From contig NZ_JADZGI010000011.1 in assembly GCF_015865035.1 (NCBI RefSeq), forward strand, positions 1 through 10,279: DNA of 10,279 nt, in the 5' to 3' direction. The position numbers were made by a program, and so were the translations under genes. The notes under the pieces are model-generated. The model saw only the letters and a list, made by a program, of their open reading frames with translations, made no database searches and was not told the origin of the DNA. This document shows positions 1 through 6,443 of this stretch, piece by piece. This stretch comes from Novosphingobium aureum (GTDB taxonomy: Bacteria; Pseudomonadota; Alphaproteobacteria; Sphingomonadales; Sphingomonadaceae). Positions within the stretch are counted from its first letter, which is position 1. Each line of letters opens with the position of its first letter.

Positions 1-44
1 GAGGCCTTTGCTGGCGATTTTCGCAAGGAGGGTTTGGGCTTCAT
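1..44 (-). CDS. 5' end of outward-reading IS orfA (partial)
   Basis: On the minus strand an ATG at 44-42 opens a frame reading MKPKPSLRKSPAKA that runs off the window. A GAAGGA ribosome-binding site lies 6 nt upstream. The basic, Lys/Pro/Ser-rich start resembles the N-terminus of some IS3-family OrfA proteins, which carry a DNA-binding helix-turn-helix further on. With 14 codons visible the family is a recollection-based guess. An identical partial frame is present at the other edge. Confidence 0.45.
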   Translation of the reverse strand, partial: MKPKPSLRKSPAKA

Positions 45-85
45 CTTCGTTCCTTCGTCACTACGACGAAGCCCAAACCCTCCTT
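25..85. promoter_or_regulatory. Hairpin over the IS orfA start (left copy)
   Basis: Bases 25-42 and 68-85 are perfectly complementary (18 bp), with a 25-nt loop. Read on the minus strand, the stem covers the last base of the orfA ATG and the next codons, while the loop contains the GAAGGA ribosome-binding site. A second, smaller stem (54-59 with 65-70, 5-nt loop) would compete with it. Similar structures in IS10 and IS50 stop translation of transposase mRNA made by read-through from outside promoters. That role is inferred here. Confidence 0.6.
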
Positions 86-129
86 AAATCTCAACCCCTA
101 ATCTGTGCCATGGGCGCTGACGCCGGATA

Positions 130-258
130 AAGTTGGTGTCTGGCGATGCCAGCAAGGATGCCGAGATCCGCGAGCTGAAGCGCGAGCTGGCTCGGGTGAC
201 TGAGGAGCGCGACATCCTAAAAAAAGCCACCGCGTATTTCGCTAGGGATGCAAAGTGA
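130..258 (+). pseudogene. IS3-family OrfA, C-terminal remnant
   Basis: An open frame with no start inside the window reads KLVSGDASKDAEIRELKREL and ends ARDAK-stop at 256-258. The heptad-like leucines (ELKRELARVTEERDILKKA) match the leucine-zipper tail of IS3-family OrfA, which mediates oligomerisation. The N-terminal helix-turn-helix part is absent, cut off by the flanking repeat. The stop overlaps the GTG of orfB at 255, the usual overlapping arrangement of these genes. Identification is by motif memory; the IS3 subgroup is not assigned. Confidence 0.75.
219..225 (+). promoter_or_regulatory. A7 programmed -1 frameshift site, decayed
   Basis: Seven A residues follow CT in the orfA frame, the usual position for the -1 slip that makes the IS3 OrfAB fusion. 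The -1 frame from here is the frame of orfB (codons starting at positions divisible by 3). However, that frame meets TAG at 243-245 before the orfB GTG at 255. The signal is present, but the fusion product would end after a few codons. Confidence 0.65.
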
Positions 259-1129
259 GATACGCGTTTGTTGCTGAGCATCGTGACCAGTTCAGGGTTC
301 GGTCGATGTGTCGGTGTCTGCGCATCCAGCCCAGCGGCTACTATGCCTGGCAGAAGAGCCCGCTGAGCCTACGGGCTTTGGAAGATGCTCGGCAGACAGA
401 GTTGATCCGGCAGGCCTGGAACGATAGCGGCAAGGTTTATGGCTACCGCAAACTGCACGATGATCTGTTGGATCAGGGTGAGACCTGCTGCCCGAACCGT
501 GTTGCCCGGTTGACCAGGCTGGCGGGTATCAAGGCGCAGATCGGCTACAAGCGTCGACCGGGGAGCTATGGCGGCAAGCCATCCTTCGCGGTCGATAACA
601 CGCTGGATCGCCAGTTCGACGTCGCTGCCCCCGATCAGGCGTGGGTGACGGACATCACCTACATCGCACCCTTGAAGGCTTCGCCTATCTGGCTGTCGTG
701 ATCGACCTCTACTCCCGCCGCGTAGTGGGTTGGTCGATGCAGAGCAGGCAGACCACAGATGTAGTGCTGCAGGCGCTGCACATGGCGGTTTGGCGGCGCA
801 AACCCAAGCAACGGGTCCTGATCCACTCGGATCAGGGCTCGCAGTTCACAAGCCTGGACTGGGCTGCCTTCATACGGGCTCACGATCTTGAGCACTCGAT
901 GAGCCGGCGCGGCAACTGCCATGACAACGCAGTGGCCGAGAGCTTCTTCTCCTCGCTCAAGCGTGAGCGCATCCGGCGCCGCACCTACAAAACCCGCGAA
1001 GAAGCCCGGCAGGACGTGTTCGATTACGTCGAGATGTTCTACAACCCGGTGCGCAAGCAGGTCAGGAACGGGATGCTGTCGCCCGTCGAGTTCGAACGGC
1101 AGCAGATTTTTAAAGCGGAAGGCGTCTAG
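255..1129 (+). pseudogene. IS3-family OrfB transposase, frameshifted
   Basis: OrfB carries the HTH_21-type N-terminal region and the rve integrase catalytic core. The first part (255-701, GTG start) shows YGYRKLHDDL and the first catalytic Asp in WVTDITY. The second part, in the +2 frame up to the stop at 1127-1129, shows AVVIDLYSRRVVGW, the second Asp in HSDQGSQF and the Glu in HDNAVAESFF. The two last residues are 35 apart, giving DD35E. The natural reading ITYI-RTLEGFAYL is restored by one extra base near 665-666, so a 1-nt deletion is the simplest cause. A sequencing or assembly error is the alternative. Confidence 0.85.
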
Positions 1130-1147
1130 AAAACTAGGGGCTACTCA
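1125..1147. repeat. Putative right terminal repeat of IS3 element 1
   Basis: Immediately after the orfB stop come about 18 bases ending CTACTCA. Read inwards from the end this begins TGAGTAGCCCC, which fits the TG...CA ends of IS3 elements. The matching left terminal repeat is not in the window, so the repeat cannot be confirmed from sequence alone. Confidence 0.4.
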
Positions 1148-1191
1148 TGCTCGACAATGTGATCCTCAAAGATCTGTTGGGAAAAGTCTGA
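1147..1191 (+). pseudogene. IS407-like OrfA, C-terminal remnant
   Basis: The frame reads MLDNVILKDLLGKV-stop, the characteristic tail of OrfA in this IS3 group (compare LDN-x-x-LKDLLGK endings). The internal Met is not the true start; everything upstream was replaced by element 1. The short run GGGAAAAG at 1179-1186, just before the stop, is where the ribosome could slip into the orfB frame. Confidence 0.6.
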
Positions 1192-2081
1192 CGACACCAG
1201 GTTTGCGGCGCGACGCTGTGCTCAAGGTGCTGGGGCTCTATCCGATTTCCCAGCGCCGGGCCTGCGTCCTGATCGGTGTCGATCCCAAGACGGTCCGGCG
1301 CGAACGCCCGCCGGACCACGGAGCCATCCGGACTGCGATGCGTGAGGTCGCAGGCCAGCGCCGTCGCTTTGGCTATCGCCGGATCGGCATCATGCTGGAA
1401 CGCCAAGGGATGACCATGAACCACAAGAAGCTCTACCGGCTGTACCGGGAGGAAGGATTGTCGGTTCGCCGCCGTCGCGGCCGGAAACGAGCGCGTGGCA
1501 GTCGCACACCGATGCCCGTGCCGCTGGTCCCAGGCGCGCGCTGGTCGATGGACTTTGTCTCCGACACGTTCGGCGCCTCACGCAAGTTCAGGATCTTGGC
1601 GATCAATGATGATTGCTGTCGGGAGAACCTGTGCCTGGTGGGGGACACCAGCATCTCGGGCGCTCGCGTGGCCCGCGAACTCGACACGCTGGTGCGCCTC
1701 CATGGCAAACCGGCTTGCATTGTCAGCGACAATGGCACCGAATTTACCAGTCGGGCGATCCTGGAATGGGCGGGCATGAACCGCGTCGAATGGCATTACA
1801 TCGATCCGGGCAAGCCCCAGCAGAACGGGTTCATCGAGTCCTTCAACGGCTCGCTGCGCGATGAACTGCTCAATGAGGAACTCTTCGACAGCCTGGCCGA
1901 TGCCCGTCGGAAGCTGGCGATCTGGCGCTACGACTACAACAATGTCCGGCCCCACTCATCTTTGGGAAACCGGACGCCTGCACAAGCGCGTCGAGCCTTC
2001 GTGCAGGACGAGACCATCATGCCCGACGCGCTTGTGCAGGCGTCCGGGCCGTCATATTCAACCCCAAGACTCTCATTATGA
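1179..2081 (+). CDS. IS3-family OrfB transposase (IS407-like)
   Basis: This is the catalytic DDE half of an IS3-type transposase, which acts on the element's own ends. It is about 300 residues from the slip site, the normal OrfB length. Visible in order are an N-terminal helix-turn-helix-like part (QRRACVLIGVDPKTVRR), RRFGYRRIGIML, a basic stretch RRRRGRKRA, WSMDFVSD with the first Asp, IVSDNGTEFTS with the second, and QQNGFIES with the Glu, 35 residues after the second Asp. The C-terminus has YDYNNVRPHSSLG. No frameshift or internal stop is present. The frame is open much further upstream, to 921, but that part overlaps element 1 out of frame and is not transposase. The start is set at the -1 slip region; TTG 1203 or GTG 1218 could start free OrfB. 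With orfA gone, transposition from this copy alone is unlikely. Confidence 0.85.
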   Translation, partial: GKSLTTPGLRRDAVLKVLGLYPISQRRACVLIGVDPKTVRRERPPDHGAIRTAMREVAGQRRRFGYRRIGIMLERQGMTMNHKKLYRLYREEGLSVRRRRGRKRARGSRTPMPVPLVPGARWSMDFVSDTFGASRKFRILAINDDCCRENLCLVGDTSISGARVARELDTLVRLHGKPACIVSDNGTEFTSRAILEWAGMNRVEWHYIDPGKPQQNGFIESFNGSLRDELLNEELFDSLADARRKLAIWRYDYNNVRPHSSLGNRTPAQARRAFVQDETIMPDALVQASGPSYSTPRLSL

Positions 2082-2107
2082 TCGAGGGACTGCCGGGGGG
2101 CAGGTCA
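2068..2107. repeat. Right terminal end of IS3 element 2
   Basis: The orfB stop (2079-2081) lies inside this end, as is common in the group. The last bases read CTGCCGGGGGGCAGGTCA, containing a CTGCC/GGCAG dyad and ending in CA; inwards from the tip it begins TGACCTGCCCC. The left partner is missing from the window, so the end is assigned from position and from general resemblance to IS3-family ends. Confidence 0.6.
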
Positions 2108-2252
2108 CCTTGCTCGTGCCGGGTTCGGATGATTCAACGTCTTGAGGGCGCTCGGGAGCCTGTTGCGCGTGCGATGGACTGGGCAAGAAAGTGGCAATGG
2201 CGATACCCGTCAAAAGGCGACACCGCAGGCTTCGGACTGAAGTCACGTTCAT
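2108..2252 (-). pseudogene. Exported protein (possibly TonB-dependent receptor), cut by IS
   Basis: An ATG at 2252-2250 is preceded by GGGGAGAG, 4 nt upstream, a good ribosome-binding site. The first 48 codons give a textbook signal peptide: a basic n-region (SVRSLRCR), a hydrophobic core (LLTGIAIATF) and an AxA-type cut at SHA-QQA, then a Pro/Glu/Ser-rich segment (APERPQDVESSEPG). The frame then enters the right end of IS3 element 2 at 2107, and the rest of the gene is missing. The opening resembles sphingomonad TonB-dependent receptors, whose mature N-termini start similarly, but no plug or barrel is left to prove it. It is the last gene of the leftward group, so the interrupted function may have been outer-membrane uptake of the pathway's substrate. 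Confidence 0.55.
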
Positions 2253-2463
2253 CAAACTCTCCCCTGTTATTATTATCGATACCTCAAGAGCGTCCATTCG
2301 GCTTGTGCCGGTATGGGCGCTGCAAAGAGGAATCATAGGTTCGAGCCTTGGTGGTGTCTTTCCGGCATCTGGACTAAATTGTCGTTCACGGGCCCGATTG
2401 TGGAAACGGATCGCCGAGAAAACCCATATCCTTGCATGGTTGTCACGGCGCAGCCTCTTCTGT
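2253..2463. other. Intergenic gap before the truncated exported gene
   Basis: This 211-bp stretch separates the leftward oxidoreductase (stop at 2464) from the truncated exported protein. A few short open frames cross it, but none has a convincing start or composition. An AT-rich patch at about 2267-2281, just upstream of the exported gene on the minus strand, could hold promoter elements; no clear -35/-10 pair is visible. I see no convincing hairpin-plus-T-run terminator. Confidence 0.5.
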
Positions 2464-3279
2464 TCAATTAGCAGCGCCTACGAATAGCTCGGAGGCATCT
2501 CGCAGAATTCGGGCGGTCTCATCGCTTTCGCCCAAGACTGCACCAAGCAAACACAAGTCTTTGCGCAAAAGAGCTCCGCCATGGCGAAAGCTGCTCGGGT
2601 CCGCCATTCTGGAACGAACCTGTAGAGCGAAGCTCTTTCCGCTACTGCTGAGGAGCAAATCTATCAAGGCTGCTCGATCCACACCAAGACTGTCACCACC
2701 CTTGAGGACTGCCTCTACAAGTCCGAGGTTCGCAAGCAGGAGCGAATTATTCAAAAGCTTCACGTGCTGTCCAGCACCCACCTCTCCAAGACTGACGATC
2801 AACCCGCCGAATGACTTGAATACGGGCATGGACTGCGCAATCGTAGCTGGATCACCACCGAGCATCAGTGTCAGTGTACCAGCTTCTGCAGCCGGAGAGC
2901 CGCCACTCACTGGCGCATCGATCAAGCCTATTCCGCGCGTCGCGGCCAAGCCTGCCATCTCCCGGCAGGTTTCCGGATGGATGGTCGAATGGATGGCAAG
3001 ACGCGCTCCGCTCTTCATGGCCGGAATGAGGATTTCACAGACCTCACGCACATCATCATCGGTGACGACACAAATCCCAACATGATCCGAATGTGCGCCG
3101 ACGTCTTCCAGCGACGTCGCAAAAAGGGCCGAAGTGTCCCGGTATGGCTCAAAAGATGCGTTTCGCCGCGCCCAAAGCATCGTGGAGAACCCAGCATCGA
3201 TCATTCGCCGCGCTATAGGTGCACCTTGGCTGCCAAGGCCAATGAAACCACAGTTGTATTGTTGGCTTACGTTTTCCAT
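2464..3279 (-). CDS. NAD(P)-dependent 3-hydroxyacid dehydrogenase (HIBADH family)
   Basis: This is a 271-residue beta-hydroxyacid dehydrogenase of the 3-hydroxyisobutyrate / tartronate-semialdehyde reductase type, predicted cytosolic. The N-terminal Rossmann fold has GFIGLGSQGAP (GxGxxG at residues 14-19), and Arg38-Arg39 after the second strand suggest NADP(H). The substrate loop DAPVSGG is at 121-127, the catalytic Lys174 lies in GQHVKLLNN, and the conserved KDL is at 240-242. All expected active-site residues are present. The ATG at 3279 is preferred because GAAGG lies 8 nt upstream; a TTG 15 nt further up is in frame but lacks a site. It follows the short-chain dehydrogenase by 30 bp and is probably co-transcribed. 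It presumably oxidises a hydroxyacid or reduces a semialdehyde; the substrate cannot be read from the sequence. Confidence 0.88.
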   Translation of the reverse strand: MENVSQQYNCGFIGLGSQGAPIARRMIDAGFSTMLWARRNASFEPYRDTSALFATSLEDVGAHSDHVGICVVTDDDVREVCEILIPAMKSGARLAIHSTIHPETCREMAGLAATRGIGLIDAPVSGGSPAAEAGTLTLMLGGDPATIAQSMPVFKSFGGLIVSLGEVGAGQHVKLLNNSLLLANLGLVEAVLKGGDSLGVDRAALIDLLLSSSGKSFALQVRSRMADPSSFRHGGALLRKDLCLLGAVLGESDETARILRDASELFVGAAN

Positions 3280-3309
3280 CGTGGGTGCCTTCAACCGGAT
3301 CGGATGGCC

Positions 3310-4098
3310 TTAAAGCGATTTCACCGTTCTGCCGCCGTCAACGACGAGGATGTCTCCGGTGTGAAATTTGGAAGCATCCGAAGCTAGGTATGCGCCCGGC
3401 CCTTCAATATCACTTGGATATCCTGGCCGCTTCAGCGGGGTAATCGCCGAGAACCGCTCGATGATCTGCTGTGCCTTGTCGCTGCCGCTTGTCATCTCAG
3501 TCATAATGAAGCCAGGCGCGATCATGTTCACGCGGACGTCGTATTCACCCATCTCGACCGCGAGACCCTTGACCATAGCCGCGAGTGCACCCTTCGCACC
3601 GGCGTAGTGCTCCATCCCCTTGATACCGTGGAAGATGGAGAGGCTTCCGCACACCACTATGGAGCCGCCAGGATCACCCGACTGGGCGCGATCACGCATG
3701 TGGCGGGTCGCTTCTCGCAAGGTGTAGAACGCGCCGTGAAGGTTCACGTCCATGAGCGCGTGATACATCTCGCTCGTCATGTCGGGGAATGAGGGCGCCG
3801 CTTGCGAGTAGCCGGCGTTCGCGAACAGACAGTCGACCCGGCCCATCGTCTCGACTGTGGACTTGAAAGCCGCAATGACAGCAGCCTCGTCGGCGACATC
3901 GACGACTTCTTGGTGGGTCCGTCCGGCTCCAGCACCGCGCAGCTGGTCCAGTGCCTGCTCGTTGCGGTCACCACGGCGCCCCCAGACCACGACATCCGCT
4001 CCCTGCTTGGCGCAACCCATCAGGAACCCAAGACCGATGCCGCTGTTGGCACCGGCCGCCAGAACCACTCGCCCTGTGAGATCAAAAAGATCACTCAT
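3310..4098 (-). CDS. Short-chain dehydrogenase/reductase (classical SDR)
   Basis: This is a 262-residue classical SDR, a soluble NAD(P)-dependent alcohol dehydrogenase or ketoreductase. The cofactor motif at residues 15-22 is AGANSGIG, with Ala where the family normally has Thr in TGxxxGIG. Arg41-Arg42 at the end of the second strand favour NADP(H). NAG is at 94-96, Asn119 follows in DVNL, and the catalytic set is Ser152, Tyr165 and Lys169 (YAGAK). The PG motif (APGFIMTEM) is at 195-196, and the C-terminus shows the usual LVVDGG. Only 6 bp separate it from the upstream sulfotransferase stop, so the two are almost certainly one transcript. The reaction class is secure, but the substrate is not. 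Confidence 0.9.
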   Translation of the reverse strand: MSDLFDLTGRVVLAAGANSGIGLGFLMGCAKQGADVVVWGRRGDRNEQALDQLRGAGAGRTHQEVVDVADEAAVIAAFKSTVETMGRVDCLFANAGYSQAAPSFPDMTSEMYHALMDVNLHGAFYTLREATRHMRDRAQSGDPGGSIVVCGSLSIFHGIKGMEHYAGAKGALAAMVKGLAVEMGEYDVRVNMIAPGFIMTEMTSGSDKAQQIIERFSAITPLKRPGYPSDIEGPGAYLASDASKFHTGDILVVDGGRTVKSL

Positions 4099-4104
4099 TG
4101 TCGA

Positions 4105-5247
4105 TTACTCCGCCACCGGATGTGAACGCAAATAGTCGGAGAAAAAGGGCGCGAGATCATGCTTGGTGTACCCCCAATCCTCCAGTGAATATTCGTGCTT
4201 GCCATGCTTGTTCTGAGGATTGCTGCGCATCCAACCTTCCATCGCCGACTGGCTCTCAGGCGTCCATTCATCTCCAAGCCAGTCATAGATCCGCCGCACC
4301 TCGGCAAGCGGGTCGCGAACCAAGTCCTTGTAGTAGCAGTGGTAGAAGTCTTCTGGCCGCTCCTTGCTGACTTCCAGTGCTCTCGCGGCGTGCAGGCCGA
4401 GTTGCAGCGGAAAGTACTGTCGCATGTAGTCGCGGTTTTCGTCGATCTCACTGAAAGGACGCCCACCGGCACGCATCTGCATCGAAGAGCCGAACACCTT
4501 GAAAGGATCGCGGTGGGTCCAGATCACGCGTGCGTCGGGAAAAGTCTTGAACAGTTGCCGGATGAACAACGAATCGGACGGCATTTTCAGCACCCAGCGA
4601 CCTGGATTGGTAGTCTGCAGAATCTGCAACACGCGTTTGCGGTGGGCAAAGGCCGAGCTCATGTCCGTTAGCATCAGCCAGTCGTGGTAGACTGGCGTGG
4701 TATTGGTCACCGCCAGCATCAATGAACGGAAATCCTGTGCCAGCGCATGGACGCACTCGGTGGGACCATCGCCCGGCTCGAAGTGCGCGGCGGCGACTTT
4801 ACCAGCGAACTTCAGAATATTCACGTCTTGGTCCAGCGCTGCAAGGCACCGCGGGTCAGTCCGAAGCGCCCCCGGCGCCGCAGGCGGAACTACGTTCGCG
4901 GCCTCCCAGCGCAGAGGCGTCCGGTTCGCAGGATCTGCCTCCATCAGGTAGCTTAGCATAGTGGTGCCGGTGCGGGGCAGGCCAAGGATAAAGACGGGGC
5001 GCTTTATTTCGCTTTGCGCCACTTCGGGATGAACGCGCATGAACTCATCTACCTCCATGCGATTGGCGAGCAAACCGACATAGCGGGCGTGAACGGTCTG
5101 GTAGCCGCGTTCGGTCAACCGGCCAGCCTTATTGTGATCCTCGACAAGAATCTCCAGGCCTTCCCGCCAGGAATCGCTGTCCGGATCAGGCAGTCCGCCT
5201 GTTTTTGCGCGCGCGGCATCGACGATTTCTTGGAAGTTTAAATCCAT
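4105..5247 (-). CDS. PAPS-dependent sulfotransferase family protein
   Basis: The 380-residue protein matches the Sulfotransfer_3-type family, which moves a sulfuryl group from PAPS to a hydroxyl or amine. The 5'-phosphosulfate loop FILGLPRTGTTM is at residues 87-97. The 3'-phosphate site HRDPFKVFGSS has Arg246 and Ser254. A conserved-looking HFEPGDGPTEC lies between, around 155-165. No signal peptide or membrane segment is seen, so it is probably cytosolic. The ATG at 5247 is chosen because the frame upstream, open to a TTG at 5364, is an Arg-rich extension not typical of the family; no strong ribosome-binding site precedes either start. It is the first enzyme gene of the leftward group, 163 bp after lysR. 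The acceptor is unknown; small-molecule alcohols or phenols are plausible. Confidence 0.85.
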   Translation of the reverse strand: MDLNFQEIVDAARAKTGGLPDPDSDSWREGLEILVEDHNKAGRLTERGYQTVHARYVGLLANRMEVDEFMRVHPEVAQSEIKRPVFILGLPRTGTTMLSYLMEADPANRTPLRWEAANVVPPAAPGALRTDPRCLAALDQDVNILKFAGKVAAAHFEPGDGPTECVHALAQDFRSLMLAVTNTTPVYHDWLMLTDMSSAFAHRKRVLQILQTTNPGRWVLKMPSDSLFIRQLFKTFPDARVIWTHRDPFKVFGSSMQMRAGGRPFSEIDENRDYMRQYFPLQLGLHAARALEVSKERPEDFYHCYYKDLVRDPLAEVRRIYDWLGDEWTPESQSAMEGWMRSNPQNKHGKHEYSLEDWGYTKHDLAPFFSDYLRSHPVAE

Positions 5248-5410
5248 GCTTGGGTCCAGGTTTCTAAAAGGGCAGATCAGAACCTCGTTAACACCGCGAC
5301 CGGACCGTTCGCGCAAGACGGATCGTTGTCGCCTGATGGCCGTCGTTTCGCGTTCGAGCCGCAACCACCTCAGGAGACAACGCGGAGGAGCGACTGAATG
5401 GCCCCTCCCG
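5248..5410 (-). promoter_or_regulatory. Leader between lysR-type gene and sulfotransferase
   Basis: The gap of 163 bp between the LysR-type gene and the sulfotransferase is long for genes on one transcript. It likely contains a separate promoter for the three-enzyme group. No convincing -35/-10 pair, T-N11-A box or terminator can be picked out by eye. Confidence 0.3.
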
Positions 5411-6349
5411 TCAGATTGTCTCTTGCAGGCGAGAAGCGAGAACTGCCAACCGTCGGCTCAGCCGCAATGCTGCCGGCGAGAGCGTGCAGCCATGTAATTG
5501 AAAGATCATCAGCTTGTAGGGAGGTCGAGCAGGTGTGCATTGCTGCCAAGTCGGCGTTAGCTGACGTAACCGGCCCGCTTGCAACTCATGCGCGGCAGAG
5601 AAGGTCGATGTTACCCAGATCAGATCTGTGGTTTCAGTCAGCCTTGCCGCGCACCCGAGGTCCTCCAGCAAGATTTCCGGCTTGAGCCGAAGCTGCGGAT
5701 AGCCCATCTCCTGCGCAGTGGTGGCGGGAGCCTCGGTGCTCGCGATCATCCACGGGAATTCATCCGGCTTCTTGTCTGTATTGGCCGCCAGCAGTGGATG
5801 CCCAGACCGCACCAAGGGTGTGATCGGAAAGTTGGCGATCGGATGGACTTGAAGTGCATCATTGGCGTTGCTGCCCTCTGTCCTATGTTCAGCACTCACG
5901 AAGAACTCGATCTCCCGAGACAGCAGCAGGTCGCGCAGGTAGTCGAACCCACGCACGACGATGTGATGTTGCAGACCTGGAGCGAGTTCGAGTTCAGCTT
6001 GCAGCGCTTGCGGCAACAGGGCCGCCGCCGCGGTACGTGCCATCCCGAACCGGACGCTGGTCTGCGAACCCGCTTTGAGACGTCCTAGCAGATCTGCGAA
6101 AGATCGCGACTGCTCCAGCAGCTCATTGGCACCATCGGCAACGATGCGCCCGATGGCGGTAAGCTCAACCTTTGTTCTGTCCCGATCGAAAAGCTTCACA
6201 CCGAGCAGGGCTTCGGCTTGCTGGATACTACGAGAAAGCGCGGATTGCGTGAGTTCGAGTTCACGGGCCGCGCGTGTGAAGTTCAAGTGCCTAGCTAGCC
6301 CGGTGATATGGCGTGCGGTGCGAAGGTCGATATTCACCAAGCTCATCAT
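5411..6349 (-). CDS. LysR-type transcriptional regulator
   Basis: This is a 312-residue LysR-family regulator. The N-terminal winged helix-turn-helix spans about residues 10-65 (LARHLNFTRAARELELTQSA, then LGVKLFDRDR). The rest is the periplasmic-binding-protein-like effector domain, which senses a small molecule, usually a pathway intermediate. The start is one of two adjacent ATGs (6349 or 6346): GGAG lies 5 or 8 nt upstream. The in-frame extension to 6382 has no ribosome-binding site. It lies upstream of, and in the same direction as, the sulfotransferase group, and is divergent from the AraC-type gene, so it probably controls one or both groups. Confidence 0.92.
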   Translation of the reverse strand: MMSLVNIDLRTARHITGLARHLNFTRAARELELTQSALSRSIQQAEALLGVKLFDRDRTKVELTAIGRIVADGANELLEQSRSFADLLGRLKAGSQTSVRFGMARTAAAALLPQALQAELELAPGLQHHIVVRGFDYLRDLLLSREIEFFVSAEHRTEGSNANDALQVHPIANFPITPLVRSGHPLLAANTDKKPDEFPWMIASTEAPATTAQEMGYPQLRLKPEILLEDLGCAARLTETTDLIWVTSTFSAAHELQAGRLRQLTPTWQQCTPARPPYKLMIFQLHGCTLSPAALRLSRRLAVLASRLQETI

Positions 6350-6443
6350 GAATGCTCCACTGATGAATTGGACGGATATCATTCCACGCCGCTAAGCTCA
6401 ATTGAAACCCGCCGTAGAGCGGCCACGATCGAGAGGCTGTGCC
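6350..6443. promoter_or_regulatory. Divergent promoter region between two regulators
   Basis: The 94 bp separating the starts of the LysR- and AraC-type genes must hold at least their own promoters. Weak pairs can be proposed: on the minus strand TTGAGC, 17 nt, TATCCG; on the plus strand TTGGAC, 17 nt, GCTAAG. Both match the consensus poorly. A nested dyad, GAATG (6350-6354) with CATTC (6380-6384) and TGAT (6361-6364) with ATCA (6378-6381), is a candidate operator close to the LysR start. Confidence 0.4.

Larger units (their letters stand above)
1..127. repeat. Left copy of 127-bp perfect inverted repeat (outward-facing IS end)
   Basis: This segment is the exact reverse complement of 10153-10279, and the match stops abruptly at 127/128 versus 10152/10153. 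On the minus strand it holds a leader, an 18-bp-stem hairpin and an ATG opening a frame that leaves the window, which is the layout of the left end of an insertion sequence. Beyond base 127 the sequence is part of a different IS3-type orfA, so the repeat appears to be inserted there. The true repeat is probably a full IS that extends outside the window, so 127 bp is only a minimum. Confidence 0.9.
128..1147 (+). mobile_element. IS3-family element 1, truncated and inactive
   Basis: The segment carries the 3' part of an orfA, an A7 slippery run, and an orfB with the DDE signature of IS3-family transposases. It ends in a CA dinucleotide at 1146-1147 after a short A-rich segment, as IS3 elements usually do. 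The left end and most of orfA are missing because the flanking repeat joins at 127/128. A TAG in the fusion frame and a frameshift in orfB make it unable to produce an intact OrfAB transposase. On the right it abuts the orfA remnant of a second IS3 element, so it was probably inserted into that gene. The exact right boundary is inferred. Confidence 0.8.
1147..2107 (+). mobile_element. IS3-family element 2 (IS407-like), 5'-truncated
   Basis: The segment consists of the last 14 codons of an orfA, a complete orfB in the -1 frame, and a right end finishing GGCAGGTCA at 2107. The left end and nearly all of orfA are missing, with element 1 in their place. The OrfB sequence resembles the IS407-type group of IS3 elements (NDDCCRE, VSDNGTEFTS, QQNGFIESFNG). 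Right of 2107 the sequence becomes the interrupted N-terminal part of a leftward gene for an exported protein, so this element inserted into that gene. No target duplication can be checked because the left end is absent. Confidence 0.8.

Noticed and set aside
1..127. The edge repeats as a telomere-like or replication-origin palindrome
   Set aside because: A ribosome-binding site and an ATG-initiated frame leave each edge, and the inner neighbour on the left is an interrupted transposase, so an IS end explains the data better.
921..1178. N-terminal 86-residue part of the long open frame 921-2081 as a genuine transposase extension
   Set aside because: It overlaps the 3' half of the first OrfB in another frame and has low-complexity Ser/Arg/Pro composition. 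The real transposase similarity begins near 1179, after the -1 slip.
2078..2487. Rightward small open frames across 2078-2338 and 2191-2487 as hypothetical genes
   Set aside because: They lack ribosome-binding sites and recognisable domains, and they run antisense to the better supported exported-protein start.
5248..5364. Extending the sulfotransferase to the TTG at 5364
   Set aside because: The extra 39 residues are Arg-rich and unlike the family's N-terminus, and the TTG has no well-placed ribosome-binding site.
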